Under the pieces are notes generated by a model. The model was not told the DNA's origin. It was given only the letters and a program-made list of their open reading frames with translations, and did not search any database. The translations under genes and the position numbers were made by a program. Source: Lentzea kentuckyensis (lineage in GTDB: Bacteria > Actinomycetota > Actinomycetes > Mycobacteriales > Pseudonocardiaceae). Taken from it: a stretch of DNA of 64,000 bases. The DNA lies in the NCBI RefSeq assembly GCF_002150765.1, contig NZ_MUYM01000036.1, positions 1-64,000 of the forward strand. Direction: 5' to 3'. Shown piece by piece: positions 1 to 8,234 of this stretch (positions are counted from its first letter, which is position 1; each line of letters opens with the position of its first letter).

Positions 1-60
1 GCGCTAGCTTGAGGTGCTAGTCCCCGAAAGGGGGTGGGGGTTCAAGTCCCCCCTCGGACA
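1..60 (+). tRNA. tRNA-Leu (anticodon GAG), 3' part
   Basis: The window begins inside this tRNA. The anticodon arm is complete: stem CTAGC/GCTAG (4-8 and 16-20) around loop TTGAGGT, giving anticodon GAG at 11-13, which reads CUC leucine codons. A long variable arm (CCCC/GGGG, about 22-34) is as expected for tRNA-Leu. The T arm is GGGGG/CCCCC around TTCAAGT (36-52), followed by acceptor 3' strand CTCGGAC (53-59) and discriminator A60. CCA is not encoded. The D arm and acceptor 5' strand lie left of the window. The recombinase gene on the other strand ends inside this tRNA, which marks it as the probable integration target. Confidence 0.93.
17..60. other. Candidate left attachment site (tRNA 3' half)
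   Basis: This stretch is both tRNA-Leu 3' half and the antisense 3' end of the recombinase gene. Integrative elements of actinomycetes often use the 3' part of a tRNA gene, keep it functional after insertion and place the integrase gene next to it. The crossover core is inferred, not seen: I did not recognise a second copy of this sequence elsewhere in the window, so the right end may lie outside. Confidence 0.5.
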
Positions 61-1714
61 CAAACAGTACGCCCACGGGTGGTTCAGGTTGAGATTCGAC
101 CAGAACCACCCGTGTTTTGTCGTTGTAGGTCAATTTCACGCCGAGCTTCCGATAGACGTCGAGCTTGTCGTCCCTCTCGGCGGCGTTGAGGACCTTCAGC
201 AGGCCACCTAGGTTGCCGACGAGTTCCTTGATCTCCGCGGGCCGCATCCGTTCGGTCGCAGCCGCCTTCGCGCCAAGCGCCGCGAGTCTGCCTTCCAGCA
301 GCGCCTGCTCGCTCTGCACCTCGCGACTCCACCCGGCTACGAGCACCGGATCGGCACCCGCCTCGAGCGCCGCACGGTGCCGTGCCAGTTTCTTGCGGCA
401 TTCCTCGAGGCCCCGCTGAATCTCCGCGTTTGCCGGAGCTGCGTCTCGTTGAGCATCTGGTTGTGCATCTGCCATCGCGGTCAGCGAGTGCTCCACCCGC
501 GCCGGGTCGAAGACCTGCGACAACCATTTGTCGAGCGGCTTGGTGAGTTCGTCCTCGCGCAAGTAGACGCTCAGTCCATGCTCGATCTGGTTCGCAATGG
601 CGTACTCGTTCGGGAATCGGCAGCGGTAGTACGGGCTGCCGTGATTCCACGTGCCCTGCATCCGCCGCTCGCACGACTCATGGAAGACCAGGCCCTTCAG
701 CGCGTAGCCGTGCACCTTCCGCGCGACGGCTCGACCGGTCGACTTCGGCCCTCGAGATGCGAGCCGAGCGCCCACCAGTTCGAAGTCAGTCTTCGACACC
801 AGCGCGTCGTGCACCGGCTTGTCCGAGAAGACCCACTTCTCCTTGCCATTCCACTTCATCTTGGTCTCGTGGCCGAGCGCGACGTCGTCGACGTCGATCA
901 GCGACTCCTGCTTCCGCTGCTTGTTCCACACCTCGTGGCCCGTGTAGCGCGGGTTGACCAAGATCGCGCGCACCGCGCCCTTCGACCATGCGATGCCGGA
1001 CCGGTGCAAGTTCCGCTTCCGGTCGTAAGCGGACGGGCACAGCACACCCTCGTTGGTGAGCCGCTGCGCAATGGAGAAGATGCCGTACCCACCGAGGTAC
1101 TCGCGGAAGATCCGGGCAACCACGGGTGCCGTGATCGGATCTGGCGCCAACCCGTGGAGCCGCTTGCCGTCCGCAGCCTTCGCTGGGTTCGGATGGGGAC
1201 CGAGGTCGATGATCTGGTAGCCGTACGGCGGACGGCCTCCGAGGAACCTGCCCTCGACCTGCGCTTGTGCAGCCATCGCTGACCGCACGCGAATCTTGAT
1301 GCGGCTCCGCTCCCCCTTCGACATGCCGCCGAACACCGACATGATGAGGTCGTGCGCCTCGGACTCCGGGTCGATCGGCCCGCCGACCTCGGGCACCCAG
1401 AGCTCAACGCCGTAGTGCGCGAACACCGGATAGGTCAGTCCGTACTGATTGCCGTAGAACGCGCGTTGCGGCTCACCGATCACCACGGCGTCGAAGCCGC
1501 GGTCCGGGTCCTTCAGCAACTCCAGCAGCTTCGCTGCCTCGGGCCGCCGCTTCCACGGAATCGACCGGGACTGCCCCACGTCAAAGAACTCGACGACGAT
1601 CTCGCCGTGCCGTTCGATCAGCCCGCGCGCCCGCCCCAGCTGCCAGTTCCGCGACGCCTCCGGGTCCTGCTGGTCCTCGGTGGACACTCGTCCCGCGAAC
1701 GCGAACCGCTTCAT
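17..1714 (-). CDS. Large serine recombinase (element integrase)
   Basis: Predicted site-specific recombinase of 565 aa that would integrate and excise the element at tRNA-Leu. The N-terminal resolvase domain has the nucleophile serine in GRVSTEDQ (about residue 11), later the EPQRAF and GGMSKGERSRIK segments, then the Recombinase domain (GGRPPYGY onward). A zinc-ribbon segment follows (CERR, later YYRCRF). A helical, coiled-coil-like stretch lies near the C terminus. The order matches large serine integrases. I chose ATG 1714 because GAAGG precedes it by 8 bases and it begins the resolvase fold; the open frame continues upstream to 1930 without family similarity. The final residues (SEGGLEPPPP) are antisense translation of the tRNA T arm, and the stop TAG lies in the anticodon stem. 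Confidence 0.9.
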   Translation of the reverse strand: MKRFAFAGRVSTEDQQDPEASRNWQLGRARGLIERHGEIVVEFFDVGQSRSIPWKRRPEAAKLLELLKDPDRGFDAVVIGEPQRAFYGNQYGLTYPVFAHYGVELWVPEVGGPIDPESEAHDLIMSVFGGMSKGERSRIKIRVRSAMAAQAQVEGRFLGGRPPYGYQIIDLGPHPNPAKAADGKRLHGLAPDPITAPVVARIFREYLGGYGIFSIAQRLTNEGVLCPSAYDRKRNLHRSGIAWSKGAVRAILVNPRYTGHEVWNKQRKQESLIDVDDVALGHETKMKWNGKEKWVFSDKPVHDALVSKTDFELVGARLASRGPKSTGRAVARKVHGYALKGLVFHESCERRMQGTWNHGSPYYRCRFPNEYAIANQIEHGLSVYLREDELTKPLDKWLSQVFDPARVEHSLTAMADAQPDAQRDAAPANAEIQRGLEECRKKLARHRAALEAGADPVLVAGWSREVQSEQALLEGRLAALGAKAAATERMRPAEIKELVGNLGGLLKVLNAAERDDKLDVYRKLGVKLTYNDKTRVVLVESQPEPPVGVLFVSEGGLEPPPPFGD

Positions 1715-2051
1715 CACGACGCCTTCTCCTTCCCCGGCGCCAACGGACATTGGGATGCGGCGCCATCTCGTCGAGCCGCCACGTTGAGCACGAGTCGCAG
1801 AAGCGCGGCAGCGGCATCCGGGTTCAATATGGGCGGATCGCTCGGTACGTCTACGCGCATCGGGTCGTCGCTCGCCTCTGTCATCTGCCCGGCCGTTCGA
1901 CGCTAGCACCGACGAACCCATGATCAACAATTCTACGAATGCCGCTCACCATTCTGGGTGAAATCGTCGGGGTACCTCTGCCCCGAACCAACACCGCCAC
2001 ACAGACCTGCCAGTACCCCTTGGGGCCTGCACTGCAGGGCACAATGCCTGC
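1715..2051. other. Divergent intergenic region, recombinase / nuclease-like gene
   Basis: These 337 bases separate two divergent genes and must hold both promoters. I see a small inverted repeat TCACC-N6-GGTGA near 1946-1961 and no clear -35/-10 pair or additional gene. The recombinase frame stays open to 1930, so a longer recombinase N terminus cannot be fully excluded. Confidence 0.4.
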
Positions 2052-3272
2052 ATGAAGGCGCCATCGCCGTTGTTCGCGGATCGACCGCTTCGAGACGAAC
2101 TCGACCAGCTGTGGCGGGACATAAGCCAGTGGATAGGCAGGCTCTCGCCTCGCGCTCTCTTGAACGCCACCGACGCCGATGTCGTCGGCCAGTTGATCAG
2201 TTCGGCAGCGTTCGAGTGTCCAACTCTTCGAGAGCCTCGCTTCGATCGCTACGACCCGATCGAGGTCATCCAGCACATCCAGGACATCAACGGGGCGAGA
2301 GATGTCGCAGTCACACAATTCACGTTGACTGTTCCGTTCGACGGCGACTACCGGGTCTTCCAGCTGACACCCACCTCGGGGTCCGCTGATGCGCCCCAAG
2401 CAGTCCTCGAACCTTCCGAACTCCGTGTTGTCACAGACCGCTCTGCCGATCAAGACGCCACTGCGATGCGTGCCGCCTTCGACGACCAGCTCAACAGGAT
2501 TCGTGAGCTCCTCGCCGACGCTGAGTCCGACATTGCCAACCACCGAAGCATGGTCGAAGCGGAACTGCCCCGGCTTGTCGCCGAACGAAGAGCCAAGTTG
2601 CTCGCAGATCGCGAACTCCAAGCGAGCATCGGGTTCCCGATCAGCCAACGCGAAGACGCCAATGCCCACGCGGTGCCGATCCGGCGTCGGCAAGTCAACT
2701 TCGAAGCCGGCGTAGGTAAGCCGACCGGCGAAGGTGACGGACCTGAGCCGACACTCCTGTTCAAGGACTACGAGGCGACGCTGACAGTCCTGCACCACAT
2801 GCGCAGCGCATTGGAACGCAGCCCATCGACAGCACGTCACCTTCTTGAGGAGCAGGTTCGAGACGTTCTTCTCATCGGTCTCAACGCGCAGTTCGAGGGT
2901 GCGGCCGCCGGCGAGGTCTTCAACGGTGCCGGCAAGACCGACATCCTCATCCGAGTCGACGACCGCAACGTGTTCATCGGTGAGTGCAAGTTCTGGAAGG
3001 GCCCGAAGACGATCCCGGACGCGCTCGAGCAGCTTCTCGGCTACCTGGTGTGGCGCGATACCAAGGCAGCACTGCTCCTCTTCATCCGCGACGCCGACGT
3101 CACCTCCGTCATGGCGAAAGCCGTGGCCAAGGTCGAGGAACATCCGAACTACAAGAGGAAAGGCAAGCACGCGAACGACGAGCGCCATGACTTCGTGCTG
3201 CATGCGTCCGGTGACCTGACCAGGGAGATTCACCTCGCGCTTCTCCCGTTCGTCATCGGAGCGAAGGAGTAG
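2052..3272 (+). CDS. PD-(D/E)XK nuclease-like protein, unknown function
   Basis: This 406-aa protein has no family name I recognise. Near residues 290-320 it shows GKTDILIRV followed about 13 residues later by GECKFW. This Asp...Glu-x-Lys spacing is the signature of PD-(D/E)XK nucleases and restriction-type endonucleases; a helix rich in Leu (ALEQLLGYLVW) follows as in that fold. The middle (about 135-200) is helical with charged residues. It stands alone, directly next to the integrase, a common position for accessory defence or element-maintenance genes. No methyltransferase partner with an intact catalytic motif is adjacent. The ATG at 2052 lacks a strong Shine-Dalgarno. Nuclease activity is inferred from motif only. 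Confidence 0.6.
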   Translation: MKAPSPLFADRPLRDELDQLWRDISQWIGRLSPRALLNATDADVVGQLISSAAFECPTLREPRFDRYDPIEVIQHIQDINGARDVAVTQFTLTVPFDGDYRVFQLTPTSGSADAPQAVLEPSELRVVTDRSADQDATAMRAAFDDQLNRIRELLADAESDIANHRSMVEAELPRLVAERRAKLLADRELQASIGFPISQREDANAHAVPIRRRQVNFEAGVGKPTGEGDGPEPTLLFKDYEATLTVLHHMRSALERSPSTARHLLEEQVRDVLLIGLNAQFEGAAAGEVFNGAGKTDILIRVDDRNVFIGECKFWKGPKTIPDALEQLLGYLVWRDTKAALLLFIRDADVTSVMAKAVAKVEEHPNYKRKGKHANDERHDFVLHASGDLTREIHLALLPFVIGAKE

Positions 3273-3289
3273 CTCACGCTGGTTGACGC

Positions 3290-4156
3290 TCATGCCGCTC
3301 GCGCCCGCCCGGAGCACTCGACACCGCTGACGGCGGTGCGAGCAGCTTCCTCTGAAGCCAGCCTCCAGTCGACAGCGCCCGCGACCGCGAGTTCGGCGTC
3401 GTGGGCGAGCTGGAAGGCAAGCACCTCATCATGTGCATTGACCGCCCGCAGCAGACCTGCGCCTCGGGCGCGAGAAACTGCTCGGCGCTCGGCAGCCGAA
3501 GTGCGTGTCGCGACACGATCCCCACGCACGTCTGCGGTGAGTGCGATGCAGCGCTCGACCGGTACAAGCCCGGCGTTGCTTCCTGCACCGATGAGCGGGG
3601 TGGTCAGGTCGATCAGCGCACCGTCTGGGCTGCGGCGAGGGCGTGCCACGATGACGACGTACCCGCCTGGGCGCAACAACGGTTCGCAGTACCTCATCGT
3701 CCTGGCGAGCTCACCGATGGCGGACTCGGCGCGAGCGCTATCCGGACCTGTGCGCAGTGACATCAGAACGAGTCCGACCCGCCCGATCAACCCAGCTGCT
3801 CGGATCGTCGCGAGCATCTTCGGCCGAGCTTCGAGAACGGAGCCGTCGCACCAGGCGCCGGCTGCCTTCGTGGCGGTGACGTTGGCTCTGGCGAGAGTCC
3901 ACCACTGCTTGCGGGCCGTGAGTCCGAGCGCGTGCCGACCGGCGCGCAGCGCTTCAGTCAAGACGGTGCCCGCGCCGCAGTTGGGGTCGAGTACGAGGTC
4001 GCCTGGGCGCGTGTATGCGGCAATCGCGTGAGCGGCGGTGGCAGGTGGAACGCGCTCGCTGTCGAACTCGGTGCCGAGTACACAACCGGCCTCACGCAAC
4101 TGTGCACGCGGTCCGCGCTGCCCTGTAAGCCACACCGACGTGGCGCTGTCATTCAT
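3290..4156 (-). CDS. DNA methyltransferase-like protein, degenerate (A)
   Basis: A 288-aa protein with the N4/N6-type DNA methyltransferase architecture in which the catalytic motif precedes the SAM site or is lost. DPNCGAGT (about residues 58-65) is a good SAM-binding motif I, and the segment before it (AIAAYTRPGDLVLDP) is typical of the family. No DPPY/SPPY-type motif IV is visible: the expected place reads SLRTGPDS. It may bind SAM or DNA without methylating, or act on another substrate. Its ATG overlaps the stop of the upstream gene (4153-4156), so the two are translated as a unit. It converges with the nuclease-like gene ending at 3272. Confidence 0.6.
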   Translation of the reverse strand: MNDSATSVWLTGQRGPRAQLREAGCVLGTEFDSERVPPATAAHAIAAYTRPGDLVLDPNCGAGTVLTEALRAGRHALGLTARKQWWTLARANVTATKAAGAWCDGSVLEARPKMLATIRAAGLIGRVGLVLMSLRTGPDSARAESAIGELARTMRYCEPLLRPGGYVVIVARPRRSPDGALIDLTTPLIGAGSNAGLVPVERCIALTADVRGDRVATRTSAAERRAVSRARGAGLLRAVNAHDEVLAFQLAHDAELAVAGAVDWRLASEEAARTAVSGVECSGRARAA

Positions 4157-4896
4157 CGACGGTCGCCTCCCGGCTCAGCAAGGGCAGCCGGGCTGGGCGA
4201 CCGTCCAAACACGAGAAGGTCGTCGTGTACCTGGGAGTGCCAGACCGGCCCTACGGCAGCGCGCTGGAGCTCCCGAAGAGGTACACGCAGCAGCGCGATC
4301 CGGTCGAGGTAGCGCAGTCCCGCATCGTGTGCGGCGCGCACCAACCGCTCTGCGGGGTCGATGAATCGGCCACCGGAGCGAGCACCGCGAGTGATGACGG
4401 CCAAGGTGCCAGCGGGATCGAGCATGTCGACCCAATTGGACGGGCAGAACCAGTCGAGCATGCTCGGATCGGCCGCGGCGAGTACGAGGTCGTAGCGGTC
4501 CGGTGTGGATTCAGAGTCGACCGGTCCGACATCGTGTTGCTCAGCGCTAGGCGCGATAGCCGTGTGCGTCTGAACGCTGCGGCCGAGTCGGACGACGGTC
4601 CAGCCCGCCTCATGGAGTCCGGCGTAAGGACCAAGCTCGGACTGCCTACGGACCGATGTCACCGACGACGTGAGGTGCGGCGCTGGCTGGAGCAGGAGCA
4701 CGCGTTGACCCGGTTGCGTGTAGGTCGTCACGGTCTTGGCGACCGCGGTCAGCAACCAGTTGGCCAGCAAACCGGTGCCTTCGCAGAGGTCATCCTGGCC
4801 GCATGGCCAGATGGTGTTCGGCTGCGCCGGTCGAGCGGAACGTCCACCGCGACGTAGCGATGGTCTGCGCACTTGGGAGTTGCGAGCCGAAATCAT
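4153..4896 (-). CDS. Methyltransferase-like partner protein, degenerate (B)
   Basis: A 247-aa protein that looks like a diverged sibling of the downstream methyltransferase-like gene. The TYTQPGQRVLLLQPAPH region stands where motif I should be but lacks the glycine-rich loop, and the C-terminal VHDDLLVFGR segment is a common ending of N4/N6 methyltransferases and of their inactive paralogues in mobile elements. The start is well supported by AAAGGAGA seven bases before ATG 4896. It forms a coupled two-gene operon with the gene at 3290-4156. Function is unknown; heterodimer formation with the neighbour is an inference. Confidence 0.5.
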   Translation of the reverse strand: MISARNSQVRRPSLRRGGRSARPAQPNTIWPCGQDDLCEGTGLLANWLLTAVAKTVTTYTQPGQRVLLLQPAPHLTSSVTSVRRQSELGPYAGLHEAGWTVVRLGRSVQTHTAIAPSAEQHDVGPVDSESTPDRYDLVLAAADPSMLDWFCPSNWVDMLDPAGTLAVITRGARSGGRFIDPAERLVRAAHDAGLRYLDRIALLRVPLRELQRAAVGPVWHSQVHDDLLVFGRSPSPAALAEPGGDRR

Positions 4897-5280
4897 CGCC
4901 TATCTCCTTTGCCGAGCGATCCCAGGTTGTGACACGCCTTAACTCCGCTATCCACGCGGATTTTGGACAGTCGAACCCGACGAGATTCACGCGAATCAGG
5001 ACAGCGCCCAGATCCGCCACACACCGAGGCACATCGCTACTAGAACCGAACTAGCAGCGGACCAAATCTGCTGGTCAAGCCATGATTGACTATCAGAGCC
5101 AGCGCTGACCGCAGGTGCTGGCCGAAACCTTCGTCGCGGAGAAGTCGAGCAATCTAGCCAAATATTAGTAGCATTCCGCGACCTTCTAGTCAGCAATTAG
5201 CAGCGCCGTGGTATTTGCGTGGTACCGACCGTGGCGTCATGGCGTCGTTGTTTCCGCATCGACACCACAGGAGCCACGTC
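4897..5280. other. Divergent intergenic region, AT-richer
   Basis: These 384 bases lie between the minus-strand methyltransferase-like pair and the plus-strand transfer operon. The stretch 5060-5210 is less GC-rich than its surroundings (for example AATATTAG near 5161), which fits promoters for both operons or an origin-like region. I see no convincing gene or repeat array. If the element has an oriT, this is one of the places to look. Confidence 0.35.
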
Positions 5281-6141
5281 ATGGCACCGAAATCTGTCAT
5301 TCGCAGCAGCGACGACTACACGTCCAACTCGCTGGACATCGCCCGCGACACCTTCACCTGGCTGGTCACCGGACCGCATCCAGTGTCGCTCGACGGTCGC
5401 GACTTCGAGGGACTGCCGAACCGCGAACTCCCGCTGGACGAGGTCCGCGACCACCTGCTTGCACGCAGTTGTTCTCAGTCGACGAAGGACGCGGTGTGGG
5501 CGCACCTGGTGCTGCGCTCCCGCACTGAAGGAGCCACCTGGACGGTCGCCGCGGTCGGGGTCGCGTTGCCCGCGCTGACCTCCGTCGCGGCCACGCTGTC
5601 CGCTCGGTTCGCCGGCGATCCGGCTGACGTGCATGCCGAAGTTCTGCGCGGCTTCCTCGCCGCGCTGGCGACCATCGACCTGCATCCGCCACGAATCATG
5701 CTGCGACTCCGCTGGGCGGCTTACCGGTCCGGGTACGACGCGGTCACCGAAGCGCTAGCGAGTCCGATTCCGGTCGCGCAGGGGTTCCGTTCCGCTCCAC
5801 CACACGCGCCTTGGGGACACCCGGACCTCGTCCTCGCCCGCGCCGTTCGCGACGGAGTCCTGACTCAGACCGAAGCCGCGCTCATCGGTGCGACCCGGCT
5901 GGAAGAGGTGTCCGTCCGCGACTGGGCAGCGGCGCACGAGGTGAGCGAGTGGGCGGTCTACAAGGCTCGCAAGCGCGCCGAAGTCCGGCTCGTCGCGTAC
6001 CTGCGTGATGACGGCACCGAGACCGAAGCGGAAGAGAAGTCCGCTGCGCGCGTGTCCAAACCGGACGCGAAATCCGGAGTTCAGGGCTGCGGGACAGACC
6101 CGCGTTCAGCCCCGTCTTCGGAGGTGCCCCGATGCGCCTGA
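5281..6141 (+). CDS. HTH protein of the transfer operon
   Basis: A 286-aa protein that opens the conjugation operon. It is largely helical. The C-terminal third resembles a sigma-factor region 4-like or other HTH module: VLARAVRDGVLTQTEAALIG followed by SVRDWAAAHEVSEWAVYKARKR, which reads as a helix-turn-helix with a recognition helix. A regulatory or DNA-binding role is therefore likely; the target is unknown. The ATG at 5281 has AGGAG eight bases ahead and is preferred over the in-frame GTG at 5215. Its 3' end overlaps the next gene by 10 bases. The last 40 residues are low-complexity and charged. Confidence 0.55.
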   Translation: MAPKSVIRSSDDYTSNSLDIARDTFTWLVTGPHPVSLDGRDFEGLPNRELPLDEVRDHLLARSCSQSTKDAVWAHLVLRSRTEGATWTVAAVGVALPALTSVAATLSARFAGDPADVHAEVLRGFLAALATIDLHPPRIMLRLRWAAYRSGYDAVTEALASPIPVAQGFRSAPPHAPWGHPDLVLARAVRDGVLTQTEAALIGATRLEEVSVRDWAAAHEVSEWAVYKARKRAEVRLVAYLRDDGTETEAEEKSAARVSKPDAKSGVQGCGTDPRSAPSSEVPRCA

Positions 6142-6500
6142 TCGAACGATCCACCGCGCCGACACGCTCGCACCGACAGGCGCGCGTACTGCTCGTCCAA
6201 CTCGTCGCCATCGCGCTGCTCACGTCAGCCTCGACGGCTCACGCCGACACCTCGGCCATCGCCCTGGCCGGGTCCGTCGGCGACGTCCTCAACAACATCC
6301 GGAACTGGATCATGGGCATTCTCGCGGGCCTCGCGACCGTGTTCCTGACCATCGGCGGCGTCCGACGCGTCGTCGGTGGCGGCGATCCCGGCGAACAGGA
6401 GAAGGCCAAGGAGTGCTTCAAGTCCGCGGCTTGGGGCTACGGCCTCGCGGCGCTCGCGCCACTCGTCGTGGAGATCCTCAAAGGGATCGTGGGGGCCTGA
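6132..6500 (+). CDS. TrbC/VirB2-like conjugative pilin
   Basis: A 122-aa protein with an N-terminal signal peptide (basic start, hydrophobic LLVQLVAIALL, probable cleavage after AHA). Two membrane segments follow, NWIMGILAGLATVFLTIGGV and GYGLAALAPLVVEIL, separated by a short polar loop. Size and layout match the VirB2/TrbC pilin family of type IV secretion systems, although sequence similarity by eye is weak. It lies between the HTH gene (overlap) and the TrbL-like gene (3-base gap), the usual place for a pilin or small channel subunit. Confidence 0.65.
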   Translation: MRLIERSTAPTRSHRQARVLLVQLVAIALLTSASTAHADTSAIALAGSVGDVLNNIRNWIMGILAGLATVFLTIGGVRRVVGGGDPGEQEKAKECFKSAAWGYGLAALAPLVVEILKGIVGA

Positions 6501-6503
6501 CCA

Positions 6504-8234
6504 ATGGCCGCCGGCACCCCGTCCACGTTCCGGCTGCGGCGCTGGCGTGTGGCCTTGTTGCTCAGCATCGTCGCCGTGTTGCTCGGCCTCGCGACGGCCA
6601 CCGCCGTCGCGCAGCCGACCACTCCCCCGACGCCGTCTCCGTCACCACCGTCTACGACGTCTCCGCCGCCAAGCGTCAACGTGCCGCAACCGGGAAAGGC
6701 TGACTCCGAGTGCGGCATCACCGACCTGAGCGCGTGTGTGCGCGACGGTTTCAGCTCGTTCGTGAACATGTTGGTCGGCGAGTCGCTGAACTGGTTGCTC
6801 CGGTTGCTCGGCGACACCTTGCTGTCCACTCCGACGCTCGACCAGTTGCCCCGCATCGGCGAGATCTGGGAGCAGTCGCGGCTGCTCGTTGTCGCCGTGT
6901 ACTCGCTGCTGGTGTTGGTCGCCGGAATCCTGGTGATGAGTCACCAGAGCGTCCAGACGCGACACTCGATCCGCGAGATCGCGCCACGAGTCGTGGTCGG
7001 CTTTCTCGCGGCGAACCTCAGCCTGTTGCTCGCCGATCAGGCCATCAGGTTCGCCAACGCCGCCTCGTTGGCGGTGCTCGGAGACGGGTTGGATCCGGAG
7101 AGCGCCGGGCGAGCGCTGTCCGAATTGCTCGTGGCGCTGGTGGCCACGTCGTTGGTCGATGGCGGACTTTTCGCCGGACTGCTGTCGCTCGCTCTGGCGA
7201 TCCTGTTGATCGGCCTGCTGATCGGCTACGTCGTCCGAGTCGGGCTCACGGTCCTTCTGATTGCAGGCGCACCTCTGGCCCTGATGTGTCACGGACTGCC
7301 CCAGACCGAAGGCGTGGCCCACTGGTTCTGGCGCGCGGGAGCAGGCGTGCTCGGCATACAGGTCGGGCAAAGTCTCACGCTCATCTGCGCGCTGAAGGTC
7401 TTCTTGCAACCAGGCGGCTTCAACTTCTTCGGCAGGCCGAGCTCCGACGGCATCGTCAACCTGATCGTCCTCATCGCGCTGGTGTGGATCCTGGTGAAGA
7501 TCCCCACCTGGGTGATGCAGCAAGTCAAAGTCGGTGGTGGCGGCCGTTCGTTCCTCGGCGGGCTGGCGCGTGCGTTCGTCTTCGGCAAAGCCATGGCGCT
7601 GATAGGTGGTGGACGTTTCGCCGGCGTTGCTGCTCACGCCGCGAAGCGCTCGGCCGGGACCGCACGTGCTTCGGCGGCAGATCCTCCGTGGCCACCTCAG
7701 CCTCGCTTCCCTTCCACCCCTGAGGTGGTCACCAAGCGCCTCAAGGAGGCATACGACGCAGAGCGGCTACGCGCTGCCCGACGGACACGGGTGCCGTCCC
7801 AGCAGCCGACGTTCCTGCAGCCGCAGCCTCAGCAAACCGTTCATGAACCCGCGGTAGTGCCCGCAGTTGCAGGGCCGACGAAGCCGGAGTTCAGCTCGGC
7901 GCCTGAGCGCGTAGCAACCGGGCCGCGAGGAGGCTCGCGGCCGGGATCGCAACCGCTGTTCCAGGCCGCTGGAGGTCCACGCCGACGCGGTGCCGTTCCG
8001 CCGCCGGCACGCCCGATCCGAGTGGCGTCCGTGCCGACGCAACTTCGGTTCCAGCCAGCGGTCAAGCCCGCACCGCAGACGCCTCCACGCCCTCAAACGT
8101 CTGCTCCCGCCGCGCCCGTGTTCCAGCAGGCACAGCCGGAACCTCGGATCGGCGACGCCCGTCAGCGCGTCCACTCCGTTCCGCCTCCGCTGTTCCGTGC
8201 GCCGAAACCAGCGCCTGCAGGTGAGAAGAAATGA
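6504..8234 (+). CDS. TrbL/VirB6-like polytopic channel protein
   Basis: A 576-aa membrane protein. After a signal-anchor (VALLLSIVAVLLGLATATAVA) and a Pro/Ser-rich linker there are six or more hydrophobic helices between about residues 125 and 350, then a soluble, Pro/Gln/Ala-rich tail of about 200 residues. This is the layout of TrbL/VirB6 inner-membrane channel components in Gram-positive type IV secretion systems. It follows the pilin gene by 3 bases and overlaps the next gene by the ATGA at 8231. The long proline-rich tail probably lies in the cytoplasm or wall space; its role is unknown. Confidence 0.75.
   Translation: MAAGTPSTFRLRRWRVALLLSIVAVLLGLATATAVAQPTTPPTPSPSPPSTTSPPPSVNVPQPGKADSECGITDLSACVRDGFSSFVNMLVGESLNWLLRLLGDTLLSTPTLDQLPRIGEIWEQSRLLVVAVYSLLVLVAGILVMSHQSVQTRHSIREIAPRVVVGFLAANLSLLLADQAIRFANAASLAVLGDGLDPESAGRALSELLVALVATSLVDGGLFAGLLSLALAILLIGLLIGYVVRVGLTVLLIAGAPLALMCHGLPQTEGVAHWFWRAGAGVLGIQVGQSLTLICALKVFLQPGGFNFFGRPSSDGIVNLIVLIALVWILVKIPTWVMQQVKVGGGGRSFLGGLARAFVFGKAMALIGGGRFAGVAAHAAKRSAGTARASAADPPWPPQPRFPSTPEVVTKRLKEAYDAERLRAARRTRVPSQQPTFLQPQPQQTVHEPAVVPAVAGPTKPEFSSAPERVATGPRGGSRPGSQPLFQAAGGPRRRGAVPPPARPIRVASVPTQLRFQPAVKPAPQTPPRPQTSAPAAPVFQQAQPEPRIGDARQRVHSVPPPLFRAPKPAPAGEKK

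Noticed and set aside
1715..1930. Longer N terminus of the serine recombinase
   Set aside because: The frame is open, but the resolvase fold starts at 1714 with its own ribosome site, and the extra residues are Arg-rich without family similarity.
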